A stretch of 47,345 nt of DNA from Bartonella sp. MM73XJBT.G (GTDB taxonomy: Bacteria > Pseudomonadota > Alphaproteobacteria > Rhizobiales > Rhizobiaceae). This document shows positions 8,829-17,360 of the stretch, piece after piece. The translations under genes were made by a program, and so were the position numbers. The notes under the pieces are model-generated. The model saw only the letters and a list, made by a program, of their open reading frames with translations. It was not told where the DNA came from and made no database searches. The stretch lies in NCBI RefSeq assembly GCF_028618435.1, contig NZ_JAQISW010000015.1:1-47345 (forward strand), given 5' to 3'. The first letter of the stretch is position 1. Each line of letters opens with the position of its first letter.

Positions 8829-9397
8829 ATTGGGGGGGCTTTAGTCACTTCTTCCAATTGCTGAATCTTCTTTTTTAGCCGAGAGGTTAAAATTTCACGA
8901 AGGATTATAATAACAGGAACCGTTGCAAAAATACATGCCGAGCAAACAACAAAGTAAAAAAAGAAAATAATCATAGAGATAAATCTCTCCTCATCATTCA
9001 AAAAATTTACCTCTGTATAGAAAGTCACATAGACATAAACTTTGAAAACCATAACGATAAAAGAGAGGCACGCGTGGATAACATAATCTTTATTGGAAAA
9101 AGAGAACCATTTTTTAAACGCATGAGAACTTATTTCTGTGTTCGGTGCTAAATTTTGCTGCACGATCTCTTTAAGGCTTTTTTTAGAGAAACAAAAACGC
9201 TGCGGCTGTTCTTTCATCAAACGTCTTTGTTCTTTTACTCTGAAATAGAGCCTCAAACGCTTGATTAAAGAATAATAAGGCACCATAATCATCATCATGA
9301 CAAAAAGAGCAAAGACCGTCACAGCCTCGAGAAGAAAACAACCAAATGGCAGAAAAAAAATAAAAAGGACAATAATCTCCCTCTTCATGGCGATCAT
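8822..9397 (-). CDS. Array protein, B-A fusion
   Basis: 191 residues. Start ATG 9397 overlaps the stop of the upstream gene by four bases (ATGA), which indicates translational coupling. The first half is a B module: one long hydrophobic stretch (about residues 7-43) followed by PYYSLIKRLRLYFRVKEQRR. The second half is an A module: KKWFSFSNKDYVIHACLSF (about 92-110), two membrane segments (about 100-120 and 140-165), then REILTSRLKKKIQQLEEV near the C-terminus. This is the reverse order of the A-B fusion at 4825, as expected if an alternating ...A-B-A-B... row of modules has been cut into genes at different joints. Function unknown. Confidence 0.8.
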   Translation of the reverse strand: MIAMKREIIVLFIFFLPFGCFLLEAVTVFALFVMMMIMVPYYSLIKRLRLYFRVKEQRRLMKEQPQRFCFSKKSLKEIVQQNLAPNTEISSHAFKKWFSFSNKDYVIHACLSFIVMVFKVYVYVTFYTEVNFLNDEERFISMIIFFFYFVVCSACIFATVPVIIILREILTSRLKKKIQQLEEVTKAPPIN

Positions 9398-9786
9398 CTC
9401 ATCAATCGATCTTTGACAGCTTTGTTTCTTCTTTCAGCTTTTGCCTTATTTTTTTCCAATTTGCGCTCTTTAACGCGACGAATCCCCCAAAGGATTGGAA
9501 GAGGCGTGAGAAGACAAAACCAAATCAACACCGGTAAGAGAAAAATAAGAGACCCGATTCCCTTCCATCTTGTCCACTGCTCTGGCTCTATCAGAGCTTT
9601 TGCACCCGCAGGAACTTCTAAAGCCATCATGATAAGGCCCGTATAAAACATTGTGTAAAACATTGTGTAAAAGGAGCGCCCGATCATTTGATCCCTTTCC
9701 CCCCCCTTACAGCCCGCCACTAAAGAGAGCATAAATTTTTTGCATGAAAAGAAAGACTCTCCCAATATTGCGTTTTTCTCCTGCAT
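9394..9786 (-). CDS. Array membrane protein, divergent A-like
   Basis: 130 residues from ATG 9786 with GAGGGGA upstream. The N-terminus (ILGESFFSCKKFMLSL) resembles the start of A modules. Two membrane segments follow (about residues 45-58 and 75-100), and the C-terminus is strongly basic (RRVKERKLEKNKAKAERRNK) in place of the usual LKKKIQQLEE. A 12-bp tandem duplication at 9641-9673 encodes the repeated FYTM motif (FYTMFYTMFYT) just before the first membrane segment. The stop overlaps the start of the B-A gene at 9397. I place it in the A family on position and architecture rather than on strong similarity. Confidence 0.7.
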   Translation of the reverse strand: MQEKNAILGESFFSCKKFMLSLVAGCKGGERDQMIGRSFYTMFYTMFYTGLIMMALEVPAGAKALIEPEQWTRWKGIGSLIFLLPVLIWFCLLTPLPILWGIRRVKERKLEKNKAKAERRNKAVKDRLMR

Positions 9787-9845
9787 TGATCCCCTCTGTT
9801 TTTCTCATTCTTATACGCTATTTTAAGATTTGAGTTTTATGTGAT

Positions 9846-11018
9846 TTATCTAAATTCTTTATTCTTCTCAATAATTTTTTTATCAATCTTAAATTTTACA
9901 TCCATATATTCTACTTCTCCATCCTTCATGTAAAGAATATGGGGACGCGCTTTTTTCCCATCAACCTCACAAATCGTGTCCTTTTCGTATACTATATATC
10001 CCTGTTGCCTTAATTCTTCTCTTTTTTCCTCGAGCAAATTTTCGTAACCAGAGCGTCTTCTATTGCAAAAATTTGGATCTTTGATCCTAAAATAGTCATA
10101 ACTCTCCACCTCCATAGAAAAACTCTTTGCCGTCTGTTGAAGCAGATCATAACTGGGCTGTTTTGTCTCTTCTACCGCCTTAGCAATCGCTATCGCGCGT
10201 TCCAGATGCTCTTCTTGAATGCTTGTCTCAAAGCCCAATCTCTCACCTTTCATAAAGCTTTTGTGATAGGAGTCTAAAGTTTCAACATCCCCTATCAAAG
10301 CGAGAGCCGCAAGATAACGCAGCGAATAAGATGAAAACTTAAGGTCCACAACTTTGTGTTCCCACGGAAGAATGTGATATTGAGAACGGAGCATGTTGCC
10401 AAGATCAACCTCGGCCATAGCCTTTTCTAAAGCTTTCTCAAGCGCATGGCGTAAACACCCCGCACTGATCTTTTCTTCAAAAATTTCCAATCCCTTCAGA
10501 TCAAAACTCAATTCGAGAGAAATCAAGCTTCCAGAATTATAAGGATCGATCGTTTGGCAAGCCGCCGCATGGATACCAGAAACCACCGCAATGGCACAAT
10601 CAAATTGCGGATACCCCTTCTCAGCATTATAAAGAAACTGCACTTCACGATCTGGTAAAAAGAAGGTTGCCAAATGATCCCCTTTTCCTTCAATTTCTAT
10701 CCTTCCCCCCAAACTCTTTAAAAGCGCCGTTGCACTTTCCATCGTGAGAATTTCCTCATCAGCAAGAGAAAAATCCTTGTATTCTTTTTCCTCAAATGAT
10801 GGCTTCATCATCGGTATTTCTCCACTCAGCGGTTCAAAAGAGACCGGTTGTTTAAGCACATATCTTAATTCTTTCCTCACTTGGCAATATAATCTCACCC
10901 GCTTAAAAGCAGAATAATACAATGCCCAAATAAACATCATGACCACAGCAGAAATCAGTGTAAAAAGCGTCACGCCCACACCCCATGAAAATAGGACAAC
11001 GATATCGATACCTCTCAT
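9846..11018 (-). CDS. Array protein, intact B-C type with soluble domain
   Basis: 390 residues from ATG 11018, chosen because GGGGAG lies 6 nt upstream; an in-frame GTG at 11039 would overlap the previous gene without a better site. Residues about 5-35 contain one membrane segment, followed by the B motif YYSAFKRVRLYCQVRKELRYVLK. A linker leads into the C module: DEEILTMESATALLKSLGG, the block ending FLPDREVQFLYN, then CAIAVVSGIHAAACQTIDP, a helical middle with YLAALALIGDVETLDSYHKS, and a mixed C-terminus with ILYMKDGEVEYMDVKFKID. The C module occurs only twice in the window, here and in the frameshifted 1555-2720 copy. I do not recognise a named domain. It looks like a one-pass membrane-anchored protein with a cytoplasmic domain. 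Confidence 0.8.
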   Translation of the reverse strand: MRGIDIVVLFSWGVGVTLFTLISAVVMMFIWALYYSAFKRVRLYCQVRKELRYVLKQPVSFEPLSGEIPMMKPSFEEKEYKDFSLADEEILTMESATALLKSLGGRIEIEGKGDHLATFFLPDREVQFLYNAEKGYPQFDCAIAVVSGIHAAACQTIDPYNSGSLISLELSFDLKGLEIFEEKISAGCLRHALEKALEKAMAEVDLGNMLRSQYHILPWEHKVVDLKFSSYSLRYLAALALIGDVETLDSYHKSFMKGERLGFETSIQEEHLERAIAIAKAVEETKQPSYDLLQQTAKSFSMEVESYDYFRIKDPNFCNRRRSGYENLLEEKREELRQQGYIVYEKDTICEVDGKKARPHILYMKDGEVEYMDVKFKIDKKIIEKNKEFR

Positions 11019-11031
11019 TTTGCTCTCCCCT

Positions 11032-11394
11032 TCACGCACTCGTTTGCCGATATGTCGCCGCTATCCGCTTCCAGATTACCTGCTCTAACTGAGCAATCTT
11101 TTTTTTCAACAAATAGGTAAAAGTGATACGGACGACAAAAGCAACAGGGATCAATATAAAAACTAAATCTAATATAAACAGCATGATAAGCAAGAGAATA
11201 GCCGCAACACTACCTTCCCACTCTGTCAACTTCACCTCAAGCAATGCTGGTAAAAAGAGAGCCGTTCTCAAAGCTGAAAGAGTGAAAGTCATGCAAAAGA
11301 TGACTTTATAATTTTTGCGTGTCAAAAACGCTTCTTCCAACGAAAAAACCCGTGGGTTTCCATCCAATGCTGCATTTTTTTCATGGTGCCTCAT
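11032..11394 (-). CDS. Array protein, A module
   Basis: 120 residues from ATG 11394 with GAGGGA upstream. This is the clearest A module. It has VFSLEEAFLTRKNYKVIFCM (about residues 16-35), a first membrane segment overlapping its end (about 31-50), a second at about 63-90, and the basic helix LLKKKIAQLEQVIWKR (about 94-109). It lies directly upstream of the intact B-C gene with 13 bp between its stop and that start, which again pairs an A with a B. It is closely similar to the A gene at 11617, especially in the last 50 residues, so the two are recent duplicates. Function unknown. Confidence 0.8.
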   Translation of the reverse strand: MRHHEKNAALDGNPRVFSLEEAFLTRKNYKVIFCMTFTLSALRTALFLPALLEVKLTEWEGSVAAILLLIMLFILDLVFILIPVAFVVRITFTYLLKKKIAQLEQVIWKRIAATYRQTSA

Positions 11395-11616
11395 TTTTTA
11401 TCCCTCATTTGTCTAAAATTTGTCTAAAATTTTAAAGCTATTTTCATGAAACGACGCTTTTATCCTTACAATGAATTCAATTTAGTACGATCAACCGCTT
11501 TGAGATCAACCACTCATTTTTTCCCTTGATCAAACATCACGCCCATAAAAGTACTCCTAGAAAGCATGAAAAGATAGAAAGATTTGTGTATTCATTTTGC
11601 CCTCCTCTTCACGCAT

Positions 11617-12006
11617 TTACTTTATTAAGAAGGAATTTTTCTCCGCTTGACCAATAACTTTCTCTAACTGAGCAATCTTTTTTTTCAACAAATGCGTAAA
11701 AATAACACGGACGACAAAAGCAACAGGGATCAATAAAAAAAGAAGCACGGATAGAACAAACAATATTAATATGAGAATGAAAAGACTATAATTCCACCAA
11801 TCTGTCAAATCCCACTTAAATAACAGTACAAGTACCCCTTTAAAAGCCTCAAGAATAAAAGCAAAGCAAAAGATAATTTTATAATTTTTGCGTGTCAGCA
11901 ACATTTCTTCTAAAGAAAAAGACCGCAATTCCTGATCTGATAATTCCTGATCTGATCTTGAATTTCTCCCCCTATCTGATCTTAAATTCCCCCCATTATG
12001 TCTCAT
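11617..12006 (-). CDS. Array protein, A module (recent duplicate)
   Basis: 129 residues from ATG 12006, preceded by GAGGG. It shares RSFSLEEMLLTRKNYKIIFC (about residues 29-48), two membrane segments and IPVAFVVRVIFTHLLKKKIA with the neighbour at 11032. The N-terminus contains a tandem repeat in the DNA near 11925-11965 (unit about 15 bp, AATTCCTGATCTGAT type) that encodes repeated SDQEL. The 220-bp spacer to the next gene has no B module, so this copy seems to have lost its partner. Confidence 0.75.
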   Translation of the reverse strand: MRHNGGNLRSDRGRNSRSDQELSDQELRSFSLEEMLLTRKNYKIIFCFAFILEAFKGVLVLLFKWDLTDWWNYSLFILILILFVLSVLLFLLIPVAFVVRVIFTHLLKKKIAQLEKVIGQAEKNSFLIK

Positions 12007-12654
12007 TTTTTACCCTCATTTATCTAAAATTTTAAGCTATTTGCATAAAGCGAAACTTTATTCCTGATAATGAATACAATTCATCACCATGAATGGCTTT
12101 GAGATCAATTACACTTGTCTTTATCTTATCTTTTCTCATCTTTTATGAAAACAATAGGAGGAAAGCATTTTTTCTTTTAACTTCAAAGGCATATTTTCTC
12201 TGCGCATCATATATCTTTCTTTTCTCTTATTTCCTCGTTGTCTAAATACCTATTTTGTCTCCTCAACCCACTTTTTTATAAAAGCCATCTCTCTATTGCA
12301 GAATTGTACACTTTCTCCTTCACGCTTGCAGATTTTTTCAGTCTCTGGTTCTAAAGTTCTTAAGTGGTATTTTTTTCCAAGAGAAGTACTTTTTACAAGA
12401 AAAGCAAAACAGTTCAAGAAAATCAGCCGTGCGTTGCTTTGTCTTGAGAACAGCTTGGAGTCCACCAAGCGATCACCAAAGCCTACCCTTAAACCATCAC
12501 CAAAGCGTGGTGGAAATGGATTTTATGCTTGTCTTAAAGCCTCTAAAAGCTCATAAAAGCTTTTGTACTCAAAGGATCTCACCACCGCCCCTTAAAGCGC
12601 GAAAGCCCCAAGATGCTAGAAAAAGAGCAGAATGCTTTATTTTCTTCTTTTCCT
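12007..12654. other. Spacer inside the array, possible short minus-strand frame
   Basis: A 72-codon minus-strand frame at 12250-12468 (ending EMAFIKKWVEETK) has a protein-like, charged composition but no membrane segment and no clear ribosome site. I cannot assign it and do not call it a gene. The rest holds no recognisable feature. Confidence 0.35.
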
Positions 12655-12999
12655 TCACTTTTCCCCCTCGATTTTATGAGAGAGTTCATGATAGATGATC
12701 ATCGGTGTTTTTTTCTGCTCAACCTCTTCTTCCAATTGCCCTATCATTTTCTTCAACTGATGGGTAACGATAAAAAGCATTATAAAAACAATGGGTAAGA
12801 ATAAAAAAGCACCGGCAAATACCCATACCAATGGCTCTAAGACACTCATAGAAAAAAAGTCCTTCCTTCTCCATACCTTCACGATAACCATTATAATTGT
12901 CGGAAGTGTCACCATGACGGTCGAAAGAGTGAATATTTTTTTATAGTCGGTCCAAACAAGCGAAAGCTTTTTCTGATCAAACAGGCTGCTGTTTTTCAT
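12655..12999 (-). CDS. Array protein, A module
   Basis: 114 residues from ATG 12999. The N-terminus SLFDQKKLSLVWTDYKKIFTL replaces the usual LSxKDYKVIF block. Two membrane segments follow (about residues 22-38 and 53-80), then VTHQLKKMIGQLEEEVEQKK, the A-type basic/acidic helix. The start codon sits inside a tandem 8-bp repeat that offers three near-identical start contexts, and no good ribosome site is visible, so translation probably depends on the B gene 20 bp upstream. Function unknown. Confidence 0.7.
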   Translation of the reverse strand: MKNSSLFDQKKLSLVWTDYKKIFTLSTVMVTLPTIIMVIVKVWRRKDFFSMSVLEPLVWVFAGAFLFLPIVFIMLFIVTHQLKKMIGQLEEEVEQKKTPMIIYHELSHKIEGEK

Positions 13000-13024
13000 T
13001 TTTTCATTTTTTCACTTTTTCACT
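12993..13024. repeat. 8-bp x4 tandem repeat over a start codon
   Basis: The units TTTTCATT, TTTTCATT, TTTTCACT and TTTTCACT are consecutive. On the coding (minus) strand each contributes an ATG or GTG, so the number of units sets the spacing between the upstream B gene and the start of the A gene at 12999. Confidence 0.85.
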
Positions 13025-13217
13025 TTTGAGCGATCTGTTGTAAGGCGCTATCACGTTCATTGAGCACACATTTTAGCTCTTTTTTCACACGACAATAGAG
13101 CCGCGCACGCTTGATAAACAGATAATAAATGACAACAATGGGCACCCATATTAAAGCATTTAAGAGCGTAAATAACAGAATAGAACAGACTGCTAATGTT
13201 ATAAGACTACTGGTCAT
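13020..13217 (-). CDS. Array protein, single B module
   Basis: 65 residues, ATG 13217, with AGGGGGAAC upstream. The start overlaps the stop of the B-A gene before it (ATGA type), so the two are probably translationally coupled. A membrane segment covers about residues 5-31 (LAVCSILLFTLLNALIWVPIVVIYY), followed by the canonical B tail LFIKRARLYCRVKKELKCVLNERD. With the A gene just downstream it forms a separate B and A pair equivalent to the B-A fusions on either side. Function unknown. Confidence 0.75.
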   Translation of the reverse strand: MTSSLITLAVCSILLFTLLNALIWVPIVVIYYLFIKRARLYCRVKKELKCVLNERDSALQQIAQK

Positions 13218-13780
13218 TTTGTTCCCCCTTGCTCTTTTTCACTTTGCGCATTCTGCACACGAATTGCCTGATCGCGCTGTTCTATGGCTTCGTCCAATTT
13301 TAGAAGCGTTTCTCTTAATTTTCTGGTTAATTTTATACCCATGACCCCAATGATGGGAACAACGAGCAGAGTTCCTACCCATATAGGGGTCCAGATCAGC
13401 ATGATAAAGGCAACACGATCACTCTTCCACCATACGAAATTCGTGGTAGAGACAGTAAGTTCTAGAAGAAAAATAAGAATAAGGATAGAAAAGATTATTT
13501 TACATTCTTTTGCATAAAGAGGCAGAGATTCTTTGAAATTAAGCAAGCGCATTTTTTCCTCAAGGGTCTTATGCGTGAGATTCTGTCTTTTCATTTCTTC
13601 CCAGTCATTACACAAGCGTTGTATGGCTTGCTTTTGTTGCGTCGTATTCTTTTTCAATTCTCGAGCAAGTTTAAAGGACACCCTCATGTGCTTGATCAAC
13701 CGGTAAGGAAACCTAACAAAGACCATAAATATTAAAATGACAATAATGAGGCCCCCTAAAAGAACCAAATATTTTATCAT
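13214..13780 (-). CDS. Array protein, B-A fusion
   Basis: 188 residues from ATG 13780. The B half has a membrane segment (about residues 4-22) and a diverged tail (FPYRLIKHMRVSFKLARELK). The A half has LLNFKESLPLYAKECKIIFSI (about 83-103), two membrane segments (about 97-113 and 128-152) and TRKLRETLLKLDEAIEQRDQ at the C-terminus, the equivalent of LKKKIQQLEE. A charged linker (about 38-80) joins the halves. Overlaps the next gene by four bases. Function unknown. Confidence 0.75.
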   Translation of the reverse strand: MIKYLVLLGGLIIVILIFMVFVRFPYRLIKHMRVSFKLARELKKNTTQQKQAIQRLCNDWEEMKRQNLTHKTLEEKMRLLNFKESLPLYAKECKIIFSILILIFLLELTVSTTNFVWWKSDRVAFIMLIWTPIWVGTLLVVPIIGVMGIKLTRKLRETLLKLDEAIEQRDQAIRVQNAQSEKEQGGTK

Positions 13781-13854
13781 AACGTTCCCCTTTTTTCTCT
13801 ATCGCCTTTTTTCTTTATCGCCTTGAGATGGAAATCATTATTTCCATTCTCTGC

Positions 13855-14400
13855 TCAAGCAAATGTTTCTAATTTCTTGACTGTTTTTTCCACGCCCCAC
13901 TGAAGGAGACTATAGAGAATTAAAATGATAGGCAAAGCCACCACAATACACGACCAGACCCAAAACAGCAGCCCCATGACAAAGTCAATAACGTAAAGCA
14001 GTATAGGCGTATGATTGTGCAAACAAATCGCAGATTTTGGCAGAAAGGCTGCAAAAACGATAAAACCAACGAAAAGCACCAACATAACGAAAATGATCGA
14101 AAAGAGTATTCGAGACTCTTCTCTTGAAAGTTCCAAAGATTCTTTAAAAGAAAGAGCACTCAATTGTGTCGCAAGGGCTGTCTGTCCCCTTCTCTCTGTC
14201 TGATCATGCCTCAAATTCTGCGCTGGACTCTTGTTTAATTTCCATCGCATTTTCAATAACAAGATTGTCCGTTTTATCAAAGAATAATAAAGTGCCAAAA
14301 CGATCTTCGCGGTAGAAAAGAGTACCAAGAAACATGCACCACAAATAAAGATTGTTGTCCCAGCGCCAATCAACCATCCAATGATGAAAGAAGCGTTCAC
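13855..14400 (-). CDS. Array protein, B-A fusion
   Basis: 181 residues, GTG start at 14400 supported by AGGGGGA four bases upstream. The B half has a membrane segment (about residues 8-38) and LYYSLIKRTILLLKMRWKLN. The A half has LSFKESLELSREESRILFSI (about 83-102), then two membrane segments (about 98-118 and 132-165) and a C-terminal VEKTVKKLETFA. It sits between two A-containing genes with short spacers (9 bp and 74 bp), which suggests one transcript. Function unknown. Confidence 0.75.
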   Translation of the reverse strand: MNASFIIGWLIGAGTTIFICGACFLVLFSTAKIVLALYYSLIKRTILLLKMRWKLNKSPAQNLRHDQTERRGQTALATQLSALSFKESLELSREESRILFSIIFVMLVLFVGFIVFAAFLPKSAICLHNHTPILLYVIDFVMGLLFWVWSCIVVALPIILILYSLLQWGVEKTVKKLETFA

Positions 14401-14409
14401 ATGTTCCCC

Positions 14410-14901
14410 CTATAATCTTGTGTCGAGAGATTGGTTGTCTAAAGGTTGCTGCTCTGACACTGTTTCCCACAGCTGCATCATTTCCTTCACGTCCCGTTTA
14501 AAAATGGCGAGGAGAATAAAAAAGAGTGGAAAAAAAATAACAAGAGAACTCAAAATTATTGACGGTATAAAACATAAAAAAGCCCAAACACCCTTCCACC
14601 CCGCATCACGCAGATTTTCAATGATAGGATTTTTAAAAGAGTTTTGAGTCATTTCTTGAAAACTTTGGGACTCCATTGCTTGAAGCTGTTCTTTAGAAAT
14701 GTCAAAAAATTCCCAAGGCTTCATAGAGAGAGAAGTGACAAAAAGCACCAATAAGAGGATAGCCAAGCAACAAATGATGACATAATCTTTTGTGGAGAGA
14801 ACCATGCCCTTTTTAAAAGCTGCTGACTGTTCTAACACGGACTGTGAGATAAAAGCTGTCCCCTCACGGGCAGGTTTCTGTTGTGATTGATCTCTCATCA
14901 T
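14410..14901 (-). CDS. Array protein, first (A-type) gene of the row
   Basis: 163 residues. I chose ATG 14901 because GGGGGTG lies 6 nt upstream; an in-frame GTG at 14931 lacks such a site. The protein contains KKGMVLSTKDYVIICCLA (A signature), a first membrane segment (about residues 44-63), a polar insert, a second membrane segment (about 118-147) and the A-type end LLAIFKRDVKEMMQLWETVSEQ. It is the most upstream array gene in transcription order and is likely near the promoter of the downstream group. Confidence 0.75.
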   Translation of the reverse strand: MMRDQSQQKPAREGTAFISQSVLEQSAAFKKGMVLSTKDYVIICCLAILLLVLFVTSLSMKPWEFFDISKEQLQAMESQSFQEMTQNSFKNPIIENLRDAGWKGVWAFLCFIPSIILSSLVIFFPLFFILLAIFKRDVKEMMQLWETVSEQQPLDNQSLDTRL

Positions 14902-16113
14902 ATGGATCACCCCCATATCTAAAATACTCACGCTTCAATATTTGATAACACACGAAACAGCGTGATGGAGCTCTCTAGCACTCTTCTCATCATGACGCAA
15001 GCGCTAATACTTTCTTTTAAACTTTTTTACTTTCTTTTTAAAACGCCTTGAATACGGGACAACAATACACTTTCTCTCAATGCTTATAAGCCCAAATACC
15101 CCGACAACATCTTTCAAATTTCTTCAATTAAAAAGCCCTTCTTTTAACATTAACAAGAAAAGTTTTGTCTCTCACAAGTCCCCAGCTTTATACCCCAAGT
15201 TTTATAAACGCCCCTTTTCTTTTTAAAAACCACATTTCTCTTAAATATCGCTTTTCTCTTAAATATCGCTTTTCTCTGGCGATCTTCAGTTTTTTGGATA
15301 GGGCATCACCCCCCTTTAAACGACAGGACCCCTTCTTATGCCCAGACTCAAAGGAGCAAAAGAAAACTTATAGCCTCTATAAAGGAGATAAAAAGAACAT
15401 CACCAAACCCAGTCGCTTGATTCTTGAGCATTTATTTTAAACCGATAAATAATTATTTTATTTGAAAGTATAGGACATCTTATGTTATAATAACGTACAT
15501 GAATAAATCTGTTTTACAAGCGTTCTCTCCCCCTTCGTTATCCGAAAAATATCCTCTATAAAGGATTATATCGATAAAGAACCCTATAAAGAGCAAAACC
15601 CTAAGAGCAAATGAATGCCTTTATCATAAGGAGATAATTGAAAAGTTTTCGCAAAGTGCTCATCAAGAAAAAAGCCCAATCAGCCCAAAGAATCCCCCAA
15701 TAATTTTATGAGAAGAAATAAAGCCTTATGAGATAAGGACTGTATGAGAAAAATTAAGGGAGAAAGCCTCGTGGAATTTTATTTTTTCACTCACATATGA
15801 CTTTTCATTCACATATGAGAAAAATTTTTCACTTTTTTCTCGAGCCGTTGAGAAATCTGTAGAAAGCAAATCATCTGCGATCTCTGCTAAAAAGATAAGC
15901 ATGATGGGGGTGGAATAAAAATGATAGAAAATATCTTAAAGATGATTTTTGCTACCCCATAACATTACTTCTACACTTAAAGACTTCCGTCTCCTTTGCG
16001 CTACAATGGCTTATATTTCCTCAGTATTTTCTTCCTCCATTATTTTCTTCAAGTGCTTTTTACAATCCCTGTCCCCCACCAACAGACAGTTTTTTCATTC
16101 AAATGGTAAATTC
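14902..16113. other. Gene-poor spacer with a promoter-like site
   Basis: About 1.2 kb. A tandem repeat of about 18 bp (TTTTCTCTTAAATATCGC) lies at about 15235-15270. A promoter-like pair, TTGAAA (15462-15467) and TATAAT (15486-15491) with 18-bp spacing, is followed by a 20-codon frame at 15499 that begins MNKSVLQAFSPPSL and then stops; it could be the stub of a lost gene. An in-frame extension of the next gene back to 15949 is hydrophobic but has no ribosome site. Confidence 0.45.
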
Positions 16114-16695
16114 ATGAAAATAGGTAAAAAACGCGGTAGACCGAAAATAACAGGTAAACTCAGAGAACCCAATGGCCGTATTTCACGCGCCAAAGGCCTT
16201 CGAAAATCGGCCTCTCAATCAGCGCTCCAATCAGCCATTGAAATGCGTGCGAAACACTTTGGTTTAAGCTTACAAGAAGCCAAAAATCCGCTTGTGGGCA
16301 CCTATATTGGGCGTCTTTGTTTGCTTGGCTATAAAGGGGATTCATCCGGCATCAGTCAAGAGCAATATGACACGGCGCAACAATATTTACAAACCAGAAA
16401 CGACTATTTATGTGCCAAAGGTTTACCAAACGGCTATTATGACGGCTTTAAGCATAACGCCTCTGATGAGAAAGCAAAAAATCAATGGGTTGAAAAAGCA
16501 ACGCAACGCTATGAAGCGATGCAAGAAGTGATTAAAGAAGCACAAAATCTGCATCGTCAACACAACTTTCATGCGGCCTTACAATATCTTGTGAGTGAAG
16601 ATCAGCCCCTACCAACGTTTGTTGACTCACTACGCCTTATTCTTGATGCCCTTTATAAACATTTTGACTGTTCTAGCCAAAAGAACATTCACTAA
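16114..16695 (+). CDS. Phage-type protein with AT-hook-like N-terminus
   Basis: 193 residues from ATG 16114. A longer frame opens at 15949, but its first 55 codons do not look like part of this family and MKIGKKRGRPK is a natural start. RGRPK (residues 7-11) is an AT-hook-like DNA-binding motif. It is followed by a basic region (NGRISRAKGLRKSA), and the rest is mainly helical. Similar RGRP-starting proteins occur in Bartonella and other alphaproteobacterial prophages, often near packaging genes; this is from general knowledge and their role is not settled. The window holds no terminase, portal or capsid gene beside it, so the prophage is incomplete here. Confidence 0.6.
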   Translation: MKIGKKRGRPKITGKLREPNGRISRAKGLRKSASQSALQSAIEMRAKHFGLSLQEAKNPLVGTYIGRLCLLGYKGDSSGISQEQYDTAQQYLQTRNDYLCAKGLPNGYYDGFKHNASDEKAKNQWVEKATQRYEAMQEVIKEAQNLHRQHNFHAALQYLVSEDQPLPTFVDSLRLILDALYKHFDCSSQKNIH

Positions 16696-17360
16696 GAAAC
16701 ACCCTTCATTTCCCCCCCTCACAAAGGCTAAAGCATCTAAAAACCCACGCCCGTTAAAAAAATAAACCTCAATTGCACGTGAAAACAACAGGGCTTTCCC
16801 TTGTTAATAGGAGTTGCGAGCTTAAAGCACAACAAACCCGTCTAGAGCCCCCACACCTTAAAAAAAACACATCACAATTGATCTTTAAGAAACAGACGCC
16901 CTCAAAGGGCAGTGTTTTACGAGCAACCCGTCCCTCTCTTCAAAAAACCTCTCTGTTGTAAAAAGCCGTATCAAAAAAACTTCCCCATATAAGGCAATAT
17001 ATTTTCCAACCCCCAAATACAACCCCCAGAAACAACTAATGAGTGCGCTTTTTTCGTATAGCTTTATTTCCAGGATAAAAAAGGAAAAATCATTGTTTTT
17101 TGTTGACAGAAGATGAAAAATCGTATTTAATGACAGATGCGGTAAAAGGGTTTTTGTGTCTAAATTTCATCACTAAATCACCGTTAAATCCACTAAATCA
17201 CCATTAAATTTTTGTGTTGTGAGAGGCTGTTAATGAAATTTGTTATAAAACAGTATGTTTTGCAACAATGTATAGGAGCAATACATAAAATAGAAACAAT
17301 ATCCTAGCGTTGTAAAAAAGTTTTACTGTTTAGGGAGGTAACTGTTTGAAGCGTTAAAAA
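16696..17360. other. Spacer in the prophage remnant
   Basis: Contains one copy of a direct repeat (16820-16925). TTGACA at 17103-17108 is followed by TATTTA at 17124-17129 with only 15-bp spacing, so promoter identity is doubtful. A strong ribosome-site-like GGGAGGT at 17334-17340 lies too far (20 nt) from the start of the next gene to be clearly its own. Confidence 0.4.
16820..16925. repeat. Direct repeat in prophage remnant (copy 1; copy 2 at 17758-17852)
   Basis: About 105 bp is shared with 17758-17852, offset 938 bp. Common blocks include GCTTAAAGCACAACAAACC, ATCTTTAAGAAACAGA and CAGTGTTTTACGAGCA. The two copies bracket the small gene at 17361, and copy 2 lies upstream of the YopJ-family gene. 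Confidence 0.85.

Noticed and set aside
12250..12468. 72-codon minus-strand frame in the array spacer
   Set aside because: The composition is protein-like, but without a ribosome site, family or membrane segment I cannot support it as a gene.
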